This document shows positions 39,301 through 64,000 of a stretch of DNA of 64,000 nucleotides, in pieces. The notes under the pieces are model-generated. The model had not been told where the DNA came from. It was given only the letters and a program-made list of their open reading frames with translations, and searched no databases. The DNA is from Mytilus californianus (lineage: Eukaryota; Mollusca; Bivalvia; Mytilida; Mytilidae): assembly GCF_021869535.1 (NCBI RefSeq), contig NW_026262712.1, forward strand, positions 45,800,884-45,864,883, read 5' to 3'. A program made the position numbers and the translations under genes. Each line of letters opens with the position of its first letter. Position 1 is the first letter of the stretch.

Positions 39301-42300
39301 ATAGTTGTTTTAAATATGCTTCTTGTTTAAAACACTAGAGACCTCTATGCCTCGAGGATAGTTTCAAATTTCAGGATTGACACCCACCAAGGGGTATTTG
39401 TACCTATAACATGTACGCTTTTCCCCGGTAATATAATTCTAATGGACCATTAAGCGGTATTGTAACGGACATGTTTTTACCGACATTTTAAAGGTGAAAA
39501 TAAGAGTACAGTTATCTTGACGGTATCTTAATATTTTATCTTTCAAGCCGTTGAAATTTAAATAATTGTATCATAAAAAGACAAAATTTAAACTGTCTAT
39601 AAGTCCCATAAAAGCGACAAAATGACAAGTTTGTAATTAAATCAAACACGTTTAAAAATTGTTATTAAATTTAAAAGTTAGATAATTGGAAGACATTGTG
39701 TATTTAAAATGGTGCTTTTGTTGTCATTTCAAAACTTTAAATTGATTTAAAGTTTTTGGATCATTTTAAGAGCACGATGCAAGCATTATGCACAGGTTCT
39801 TTTGTTGTCATGCTACTAAGTACTTAGTCATATAATGTAGACAAATTTATGACATAAAAAGTAAATATCTAATAAAAAAAATAAATCATTCAACCAAAAT
39901 TTTGAAATTTTACATGTTATTTTAGAACACTAAAACGTGATGTTCTTTATGATATATTTATATCATTCTTAAAAAAAATGAGAAGATATATAATAAGAGA
40001 CTAAGCATAGAAAAGTGCTCAGTCACTTTATATATATTATATTGATCGATTTACTTCTCATACACGTCAAACTATAAAGAAGTTGTACAAATTTTGAAAA
40101 GCCATTCTGATATTATGTGAAAATAAAACAAACACTAAATGACTTCACTTCAAACCATTAAAATGATATACAAAAGTTCTAAGGATAAGCTTGATATTCG
40201 TTATATTTGCTGACAAATCAGTATTTGAAATTGCCGATCACGACCAAGTTCAGTTAACAAGTTCTTAAATTAACACCGTTAAACATTATAATATATACAA
40301 TATTATAATTCAAATATTCCACCTCTTAGTAATATTAAATATTAATGCTTAACACCTATGTCAGATCAATTCTTCTTTTACCTTTATTGTGTATTGCCAA
40401 TAGTGTATTCATGGCCTATTATATTCAATACACAACGGACCTTTTGAATTTAAACAATAGGCGAGTTAGTCGGGAATTAGATATAACTTAGGTCTTATTC
40501 AAACAACTTCTGTTTAAATGTAAAAATTGAAGAATATCTGTGTTGCATAGGAAAAACTATTAAAGATAAAATAGTTGGATTAAAGGGATGTTTGAATGTA
40601 AACTCTGCACTTCTATTTCCATATTCACCATACGTATCTGTAATACTGATAACATATATTATTTGCAATAAAACATATTGTAATGAAAGAAACACTTAAC
40701 AGATCGATATTCAAAACAAAATCTACCAGCAGTAAAAAGGAGCAGATTAAAAGATTTAGTTTTGAAAATGAGATTTGAGAGAAAAAAATAATGATCGGGT
40801 GTTCACTTTGGCTTTCCATAGATTAGATTGAGGGAGCTGTTAAAAATAGTTAATTTTCATTGAAAAGGGATTTTGTTTTCACACTTGAAAAGATGTGATG
40901 AGTTGATAGAATGAAATTAAATCATTCACGATTTCTTCTCCGAGGCAATTCACAATTCGTGACGGGTTCAATCTATGATATGATTCACCAGTCAAATAGA
41001 AGCGTCGTGAATATGTATTGACGTTTCAATTCGGTACATTCGTCGTTTCTGAAATAATATAGTAAACGAGATAGAAAAGTAGCATTTGTTTTCTTTTGAA
41101 AAAATTCTCAAGTTATTCTGATGTACCGGAAGTGTTTTCCACATGCTTCACTTGTCGTATATTTTTTAAAATTGTGACTTTTACGCCTGGTGACAACGTC
41201 TACCAGAAGCATATATATACATCGTGGGAAAGAAAAGGTTTATCCGAAATGCCTAAACTCATCACCTCTTTCCTTCACACAAAAATTAGGAAGTAGTAGT
41301 TATTTCGTTAACGCTACCTAATAATATTGAGATGACGTGATTGTTTTCATCAAGACTTAGAGCATTTTTTGATTTTTAAAATGACAGCATTTATCTCAGT
41401 GAATATTCTTAAAAAAAACAATTTCGACTTTTAGTACATTGTCAAACGAATCTTGTTGTCACGGCGACTCGTCACTTGTAGACGCATGTAGCATAAGTTA
41501 TGATATTGCAACACTGTAATATTTGACAATAATGCCTTGGATGATATTTTTGTTGTTATCTTTTTTCATGAATGAGTATAAAACAATATGATCCAAACCT
41601 AATCAATATTTTGTAATTTCCGAATAATAGTTAATTTTTCCAGAGAAAATATCTTGATGTATTCCTCGAGTTGTTGTCCTTTCTATATAGTTATCTTATT
41701 AATTAAACTCCTATTGTCTATTCTAGTTATCTCATACTACTTCCATTATAAATACGACAATAATCATTTCTTGAAACACCTCCACAGAAGTTACAACTGC
41801 GTAATTCTAAATTTGATAAGCCTCGATTTGAAAAGTAGTGCGAGAACGAGGCATATACCATACCTCAAAATCAGCTTAGACATCTACTGTTTGGATCAAT
41901 GCTTAAGATTAAATACTTATCGAATTATGTCCAATAATATATTAATCTTTTTTTATATTGCATACTTGATTATTAATCGTCTGTGTTCGATTAAAATAAC
42001 TTCCCTACACAATTTGCATATAATCTTCCGTCGCGAAGGCGAAATGACTCAAAACAATGTAGCATTGTGAACTATTGCACAACTAATCCGGTAATGCAGT
42101 ACATTTAAACAAACAAATGCACGTACTATGATAAGATTAGAAGTTGTAACCAACACATTAGATTTAAAATTTTGATAAAAGACGTGTATTTGAATTGCAG
42201 TTTCATTCTGATCACTGAAAGGAAAGGTTTGTACATAACAATATAAGCTACCACATTAGATTTGTATATGTTTCCAGTAACACGTGTCTCATTGCTTGCC

Positions 42301-45300
42301 TGATTTGATCATACATTAGTATTGGTTCTGTGGTACAAGTCCATTGTGACACCACCTGCCTTGAAGCCAGTGCTGTGGATATTTGTTAATTTAAGATTGA
42401 CATCGAAAGGAATTTGAATCTATGTGAACTTCTCTCCGAACAAGGTTTTTTTCAACTACTATCGTAGATGTGTAGTTATCATGTTTCAGTTGTTTCTTGG
42501 ATTTGTGTGATCAACACCGTCGAGTACAAATTAAATTTTCAGCTTTTTATCAATTTCATTCTGCTTAATGGTGATATAGTTACGATGATATAAGAATGGC
42601 ATTAGAAGTCCACTTAATCTTAAATAGCGAAATAAAAATATGCACGGTTGAAATGTCGTAATATAGTTTTAAATGTGTGTTATCTCTTTTCAATTTACAT
42701 GGTTCCACTATTTCAACATAAATAAGTATGTTTTGAACGTTGTCTTTTTTTCAAATGAGGATCAATAATTTAAAAGAAAAACGAAATCGAGGAAGAACAG
42801 ACAAACCCATGGCAAATCAAATGGAAAAAAAAACGAACTGACTAAACAATAACTGAACGAGTATAACACGGAATATAAACTATCGATTCAATTCAAGGCG
42901 TTTCGGAAGTACATGTACAAGCAGTTCCCGCTCCTTTAGTGACCCGTCGTGACATATTCATGTAGTAGAATTCTAACCTATAGTGGAGACTCTAGACATA
43001 TGTCGTTAACAAATATTGTCGTGCAAGAAGAATTAAAAAAATAAGGTCAACCGGGGCAGTTCATTCAAAAAATTGGATTTGGAATCTCGAGTATTAGCCT
43101 TCTAATGTCAAAGTTATCCGATGTTAATGACCTAAATAATTGTGTACACGAATTATTATTTCGAATATCAATTATTAATCATATTTACACGGATAAATGG
43201 ACTTCATGTCGATTATCAAGACTACTTACATTCTCATTAAATACTCTTGGGAAATGTTAAAACTATAACAAACTTGTAATTAAATACCTGGCGACCTAGC
43301 GATACATATTAATTATTTAAACAAATTCTAATGGTCCCAAGGGAACCATTTGTAATAATTTATTATCAAAAATGTCATTATTACTGGTAGGATTGTCAAC
43401 TGGAAAAATGATAGACGCTTTAGGTATATGATCATTTTGAAACGAATTCTCAGCCGGTACATAATTAATTGTACCAGAATATTTATCTATTTATGCGAAC
43501 AAAACATTTTAAACAGTAAAACGAAAAAGAATTGTAGACCCCCCTCCCCCCCCCCCCCCCCCCCACACACACACACCCACATGTCCCTACATGTACGATG
43601 ATGATCAATATAGAAAACAAAACTTAACATACAGCCCACACTTCAGTGTAGGAGTCAGTCGATCGGTCGTGCATCATTACATTCATTTGAATAACTTTTA
43701 TTACTATATACATAAATCTGAGTTTATAAATTTCATAGAAACGTTATTTAAAATCATTTTTATAGGGATGATCGATATTCTAATACCCCTTTGGTTACAG
43801 TTCCCGATACAATAATACATTTTGACCTTTCCGAAGTTTAGCCTCTCGGTCGCGTCTCTGATAAGGCTGATGAAAAAGCGCTTGAAACGCTGGATATTCT
43901 GTAAATTTCCTTTTTTAAAGAAATATTGCATCAAGTCAATTACTTGTAATAAAATTGTCTGTTGTTATCATTTTATAAAAAAACATTATACGAATCAAAA
44001 CCCTACTACAAATAGGTCTGTCTATCAGAAAAATGGAAACAATCGCTAACAGGCAAACCCTGTGTTTCAGAACTTCCATTCTGACACTGGAATTGAACGA
44101 AAAAGGATCAAAAGCTTATTTTTGTAAATTATTCATAGACGACAAGAATAATTATTGTCACTTGAAAAGTGCTTATGTAGCATTACATCGCAGTTTCCGG
44201 TTCATTCAAATAACTTGGTGCATCAAAGTACTGTTTCCATCAGAACCAAAAGAGTCGATAATCTGCATGAATAAAAACCCATCTCACCCCTTTCATTAAA
44301 GAGAAACTCATTCAAGATATCAGGCTTATAAAAAGACCACAATGAAACATTGTTTTATCAAATTTTTATTTAATTATGATGCCGTTAGTGCACCAACGCG
44401 AAATAAGATAAGTACACGAGAAGGGAATCACTTTCATACATAAAATGCATTGGTGTTGTAAAATATACACCATATTAATATTTTTCTTTAGTATTTTACA
44501 TATATTCGAAAACTAACCTTCTACCTAATGAGGTTAATGATCATATACAGAAAATCAGGTATTTCACAAATATTTAGACTAAGAACATATGAACCTCGTT
44601 TATGTAGTTTATAACAACTGTAAACGATAGTCACAAACAATATACAAACTTCAAAAATTGGCATCATTCAGTGTGAAAAACGTAGCCATAATTCTTCACG
44701 GTTGATTCTTTATCATATAAGTTTAATCTGATTTATAATATTTGTTAAGGACACACAAACTATATTTTTAGTACTTCGGATAACATGAGAAGTAATGCAA
44801 CTCGTATATTTGGCCGGTGACGCCTTGATTTTTATTTTGATCTGTAAAGAAACTATATCATTAGAAAAACATTTGAGACGTACTTCTCCTGTTTTACCCC
44901 TAAAATATAAATTGAAACTGACATCTAGAGATTTGTTACTTAATTGTATCTCTATCCTTAAAAGAAAAGAAAGAGGTTATTTATATCTCAATATATAGTC
45001 ATTTCTATGGCCACAGTAAAATTGATATGGTTGACCTTGGTTTCTTTTTTTTCTAATATCGTTTTTAAAAGTTTATTCTCCTAAAAGAAAACATTAGTAA
45101 AAAAAAAAAAAATCTTTGAAAATTAAATAAAATTTGAAAGGCCTTAGCAGTATAGATTAGATAGCATTCATTATGTACATGTTTTGTATTGTTATAATAG
45201 ACAGACTGATAATGAGATATTTAATTGATTTCAAAACCATTTATACCGTCACAGTGTTGTTATAAACATACTATAGTTGGTTCACAGTTATCATTCAGGC

Positions 45301-48300
45301 TTCTTTGGCTACTAACAATGACATTGGATCCTTACCAAAAGTTTTTGGTGGGAGATTCCCGTAGAATGCTCGAACAAATTGTATTAATATTATCTTTCAA
45401 GTATTTAGTAAGAACTAAAGGATATTTTACAAAGATGTGTTTTTGTCTATGATTTAAGATTTAAGAACATCAAGTTTTTACCTGCAATACTCTAAATTTT
45501 TCGGGTTTTCACATTTCATTTTACATCGCCAGTTCTAATTGTCGTGTTTTGCTTTTTAAAATGTGTCAGTAGTGTTACTTTTTTGTACTGCACTTATCTT
45601 TTTATTCGTCTTCTGTGTTCACTTCGACACTTTTACTGTGCAATCTCCTTTTAATATATATATAATTCGTGGGGAGACATTGGCAAGGGGAGATAATGCA
45701 AATCACGTCAAGCTTTTTAAGCATACGTGTGAAGCAGAATTAATATCATAAGTCTCAGTTAGAAGCTTAGAACTGCATGAAAGGGAAAGTAGATGACATA
45801 AACATATCCGTTTTAAGTAAGAGTTATGTCCCGTAAACCTCTTTAAGGCGACAATCGTCATAAGGCATGCCATTGCATGGCGTCAACTGTATATGAGAAC
45901 ACTTTAATTTGTTGAATACATAACAAAATGTGTGCCAGTCGTTTTGTTTCTCCGATCAGTTTTAGAATACATCTACCTAAATTTAGAATAATCGTTCTAT
46001 TGTATTTGTACTCATCATTTTATAAATTCATTTAAGGTTTTGTTAAGAAGCACATATTAGGGTTTATATATGAATTATATTGATTTAATCATTGTGAAAA
46101 ACTTTCATAATTGACATTTAGCTATTTTTAGGACTTGAAGAGGGAATTAAAATTAAATCTGAAGTTTATTTAAACAGTACATATTGTAAATGTGGTATAA
46201 TAATGTGACTCGCACTGCGAAGGATCTCAAGTTTCTTTTGAAAAAGTGTCATTCATCGCATGATTATATTTGCAACAATGGAAAAGGAACTTAATACATG
46301 TATTGCACTTTTAATTATTTTTTCTTATTCAGATTTTGGCTTTAGTAAAATCAGAATTTAAAAGATTATTTCCCCTGATAGGTTGTATTGATTGCCTCAA
46401 ATCTATATTTTTTTTATCTATGTTTCTACATTGGTTTAATTTTAGTTTAAACAATTTCTATTTGCAAAAATATTTCCAAAGGGATAAGACATGTGTTAAT
46501 CATATACAATGTAGGGGATACGATAAATTACAATTATATATTTTACAGCATGCAAGTATTTTCGTACAATCTTAAATGATATATTAAAGCATATACATTT
46601 GAGAAAAAGAAACAAAAAAGAAAAAAGAGATAAGTATTGACGAGTGATTAGTCGTTCAATCACCCGGTTTTTCTCATATGTAGAACGTCAGATTCCCATT
46701 TGATGGCAGTTATTTTATTACAATACAAATATTCATTGAATAGTGAAACTGTATTTTCTATTTACACGAAACACAAGTTGTTGTGTCAAATACAAAGTAA
46801 ATATCAAAACAAATTGTTGAAACAAAGTTTTGGTGGATCGTATGTATAGGGATTTGAATTGTTTTTTTTTAAACTTTATACAAGTTAAAAAAAACCCAGA
46901 ATATTCAACTAAGTAAAATAAAACTCATAAACCAGTGAATTATGAACTTCTGCATTTTGCTCGAAGTGTGCAAATGTTTTAGCGTTAACTATCTCTATAC
47001 CGCTACTTATTTAGTGCATACGTTGGTATGGACATGTACGCGTTATACATATCAACTTTGCTCAAATGATAGATTTCACCAATAATCATTTAAATTATAA
47101 ACAATTTATCGATTAACCTTTAGGATCAAATAGAATTAACATGAATGTGAAAAAAATAATTATGACATATGTCATTAATTTGCTTTCAATAATTAATAAG
47201 AACTAATAATAAATATGGACGAATACAAGTCATTGTCATATCAACTCTGCTTGCATACATGCGCTGGTAGTTATTTCTTCTGGTAAGGACGCTGTAAAGT
47301 AAGATAGCTCTTTAATAAGGTAAGAAATAATAATACCGTAAAGTCAGAGAGCAATGCGATGTTTTACTGATGAAATAATACAATGTTTAACACGTTGATA
47401 TGATTAAAACTTGCAATTTAAAGTTTCTATGAATATGATACTACACAATGTGAACGAATCGCATTAAATTATCTCGCTCTCCCGTCGACGTGGGGTTATC
47501 TTATTTCGACGATTCGTATTAATAAATGTATGCATTTATGAAGCTAATGTATGTAGTAGTATGATTTATTTCACTAGTTTAGTTCAAGGCTTTCCAAAGC
47601 ACAACTTAAACATTTTGTAAAGAGGACACATACAAAACTTATCATATATACTCAAATAGTAAACTAAATATTGGCTAGAGTTAGGATTTAGAGTGAAGTA
47701 TACCAGCAAATACAATGATCATAACTTAGGTTGACAACCTTTTTACACAAAAGAATGACTTTACGGCATGTACAGAGGTATAAGAAAGAATGATTCCATG
47801 TAAAAATAACACTGTATTTCCTAGTGTACATATATTTTGGAGGGTTCTAAAATACCAGTTATTCTTAATATAAGCCTGTTATGAAAAACCAGCAAAACTA
47901 CGTAATCTTTAGTATATTAATCGATTTAAGCGAACCAAGTAAAATAAATGTTTTGCTTTCAAAATGTTTTATTTGATCAGTTGAGGTTATGTAAAGGATT
48001 GTGGCGAGTTAAATGGATTTTACCTAAATGGAATTGGCCATTAAAATCAATGTAGAAACCCTTTAGTTTTGAAAGTATCAAATGTTATTTGAACGAATTT
48101 TCAATTGATTAACATAGTTTCAAATTATGTATACAATATACTTTCAAGTTGAAAAGATACAACCATATACTATTCATTTCTTGTTTGTCACCCATAGATA
48201 TAAATTAAAAAGAACAATACATTGCAACACCTAATACGCCTCCCATACAAAAGAACTTCAAATCTATAGACGGCTTATAAGATTAAAACTTTCAACTTTC

Positions 48301-48540
48301 ACCTGGGCTATTTGATATAAGTAATTCCAATAAACTTTTTCACGTCACACATTAAAACTTTTCATTTAAGGGGTCAGACTGTTAATTCGTCGTAACTAAC
48401 GACAAATTCTCACTCTAATCGATACTTAGATATATGGTTTCTAAATAGTGTGGAAGCTTCCTCTCATTCATTATTAACAAAGTGTAGTTCGTGGCAGCAA
48501 ACATTTGTTATACTGTATTATTTAATTTTCATTCATTAAT
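36356..48540. other. Gene-poor 12-kb stretch
   Basis: AT-rich, few recognisable repeats, only short chance ORFs (the longest is 138 codons at 41654-42070, rich in I/L/Y/N and with no family look). A possible ciliary-type promoter motif (gtcgttagcaaccc) and a donor-like site (caatccaggtatgt) occur near 36950-37000. Otherwise I see nothing I can support. Confidence 0.45.
43541..43580. repeat. Low-complexity C-run and (CA)n
   Basis: A long C-run broken by one t, then cacacacacaccc. It is likely to be length-variable. Confidence 0.85.
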
Positions 48541-48574
48541 TTTACAGAAATCTGCAGTTTCTGTTGTGAGAAAG

Positions 48575-48597
48575 CACGTGACGGGTTGCTAGGGACA
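48575..48597 (+). promoter_or_regulatory. E-box and X-box-like motif before tektin
   Basis: CACGTG (48575-48580) is followed by GTTGCTAGGGACA (48585-48597), about 120 bases before the tektin start codon. GTTGCT plus an imperfect second half resembles the RFX X-box found before ciliary genes. The right half differs from the ideal rGCAAC, so this is a candidate only. Confidence 0.4.
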
Positions 48598-48714
48598 TCT
48601 CCTTGTCAACGAAACTTTGCCATAATCCGAACCATTGGCTACATTGTGCCGTAATTAAGATTCACTTAACAATTGAAGGATTTTTTCCCGTAATAGCAGT
48701 CCATTATTTTCAAC

Positions 48715-62400
<13,686 letters not shown>

Positions 62401-62856
62401 GTAGTTTTACATTAGGCACCAACAAATTGACTTTCACAAGAAGCGCCACTACAAAGATCAAGTTATTTATTTTTTCATAAAAGGACTGAAGCGTTCTTTT
62501 AATTTTCGTTTGTTTCAATATTTCGAGATTTCAATGACATTTCCAAGAAAAAATCATCCGTCATAAGGAAGCGGTTTCCAGATTGGTCTTTGGTGTGTGT
62601 GATTATTACAGAAAATCATTAATTTGTGGAGAACAGTAAGGGTTTGTCCAATGCTGAAAGCTCAAGAAGATATGTATTGAAATTTGTGATCACATTTTAA
62701 CATATTCCATTTCTGCAAATTTAATTTGCATTTCTCATTGCGTCTTTCATCAGTATTTTTTTTCATTTATTTGTTTGTCATATTTTATTTGCTTTTGGAA
62801 ATCTATTTTTTTTTATCAAACATAGTGCTTGTATTTTATTAGATAATTATTCGTTT

Positions 62857-62862
62857 AATAAA
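62857..62862 (+). terminator. Candidate tektin polyadenylation signal
   Basis: AATAAA, 457 bases after the tektin stop. It is followed by tgtatcac. Confidence 0.5.
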
Positions 62863-63704
62863 TGTATCACAAAACTGCCACTAGTTTGCAATGTTTAAAG
62901 AACAATTTAGTAGGAGAAGAATCAGTACACTCAATGCCTAAAAAAATAATAAAACTATCACCAAAGGTGCAAAAACTAAAACATAAATAGTGAAACAAAA
63001 TATCAGCAAGCGATATACATTAAAGATTTTCTTGGATTTTTTAAATTTTAATTGAAGAAAGATCAACTACAAGTCTTATATTTAGTATTTATGGTTTTTT
63101 TTTATTCAATTTTTTGTTTTTATTAGCTAACAGTATTATTTTACTTTTGTTTACGTTCTTGGTTTTATTGTACAATATTGTATGTTTATGTTGTTTCAAA
63201 GTTATCAACTTGTTTACATTTAGAACATTGGGTTTGGTCAAGGTCCGTTAATCAAAATGTTCTTTTAGCAAAGTGTGTGCTATAACTATTATATTTATTA
63301 CGCTAACGTTTTAAGACATCTTTGTGATTTGTAGTATTGTGATAGCCATTTCCGGTCTTGGCCACGCCTTGTGTGTGGTCACATGCGACAACTACAACCA
63401 GATCAGTATTAGATTATTAAACAAGGGTTGAATGCTCAATTTCAAAGACGTTACTTTGGTAACCCACTTGCCATCGAATGTACATGTGCTAGTTCAACTG
63501 TGATATAAGTTATGTTGTTACATGTGTACATAGTTTTACATTTATAGAGCACAGTTATGTCATATGCTATGTTGTTTGCACATTAAATTGTATCAAAACA
63601 ATTCGTAGTTATTGTGTTATGTATGCCTTATGTGAGCGTATCAATCAATCGAAAGTGATGGAAACAAAATTTAAGAAATACACACTACTAAAGGTTTGAT
63701 TTAA
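62863..63704. other. Tektin downstream region, nothing recognised
   Basis: AT-rich; no coding or repeat structure I can name, apart from a more GC-rich patch near 63350-63400 (ttccggtcttggccacgcc). Confidence 0.45.
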
Positions 63705-64000
63705 AAGAAACAAGACCAGTTGTCTCGCCTGACAGCACAGTTGTTGCCACATATGGGACAGGATCTGCTTATCCTTCACCACCTGGTTTTGGTGGGGTTC
63801 GTGTTGCTCAGTCTTCAGTTTTATATGTTGTGTTTGATATACTGTTGTTTGTCTTTTGGTCTTTTTCGTTTTTTGCATTGCGTTGTCAGTTTATTTCCGA
63901 CATGATAGATATAAGATGTGGTATGAGTGCCAATGAGACAACTCTCCATCCAAGTCAAAATTTATAAAAGTAAACCATTATAGGTCAAAGTACGGTCTTC
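63705..64000 (+). repeat. Mussel dispersed repeats at the window edge
   Basis: 63705-63900 has ggacaggatctgcttatcc, ttggtggggttcgtgttgct and gcgttgtcagtttatttccg, a known mussel repeat. From about 63905 the 'gtgccaatgagacaact' family starts and runs out of the window (accattataggtcaaagtac). The ORFs 63645-63905 are repeat-derived. Confidence 0.75.

Noticed and set aside
41654-42070. 138-codon ORF, hydrophobic
   Set aside because: Composition is that of AT-rich chance sequence (I, L, Y, N, S), there are no splice or start signals of note, and no family is recognised.

Overview
The window looks like nuclear DNA of a marine bivalve, most likely a mussel of the Mytilus type. The sequence is AT-rich. 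It has eukaryotic genes with GT-AG introns, AATAAA signals and no operons. It is packed with dispersed repeats that I recognise from Mytilus and other bivalves, such as the 'gccaatgagacaact' family, the 'tatacgaccgca' family and the 'atgcccccgccg' family. The species is inferred from these repeats and was not tested.

Three protein genes can be supported, all on the + strand. (1) A LIX1/LIX1-like (lowfat) gene at 13884-19073: three exons give a clean 238-codon C-terminal part, but the first coding exon was not found. (2) An intact, intronless SCFD1/SLY1 gene at 26678-28582: 634 codons, a strong start context, a CREB3L/CrebA-like site just upstream and a polyadenylation signal only 16 bases after the stop. 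(3) A tektin-3-type gene at 48715-62400: a start exon with only 8 coding bases, a 5.1 kb intron, then eight constitutive exons plus one of two alternative exons, giving 472 residues. The two adjacent 86-base exons (56066-56151 and 56861-56946) encode two versions of the same 29-residue segment. Using both or neither breaks the frame, so they appear to be mutually exclusive. This is the most interesting gene-level observation in the window.

Repeats fill most of 1-18.6 kb and 22.9-36.4 kb. Region 1-13.6 kb holds a minisatellite, nested tandem-core elements, a 2,556-bp DNA transposon with 497-bp inverted repeats and a 5-bp target duplication, and a long element with two internal satellites. The LIX1 introns carry further elements. 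Region 22.9-25.9 kb has nested insertions and two MITE-like units. Region 28.6-31.1 kb, directly behind SLY1, holds two head-to-tail copies of the 'tatacgaccgca' element and a pair of twin hairpins. Region 31.2-36.4 kb has mussel repeats, tRNA-like SINE heads and one orphan coding-like ORF. Region 36.4-48.5 kb is AT-rich and I see no supportable gene there. Several repeat families share one plan: a terminal hairpin, a GTC-rich stretch, then tandem core units.

The three genes have unrelated jobs: planar polarity/limb signalling, ER-Golgi vesicle fusion, and ciliary doublet microtubules. Nothing suggests they work as a unit. There is no CRISPR array, rRNA, functional tRNA or intact transposase or reverse transcriptase in the window.
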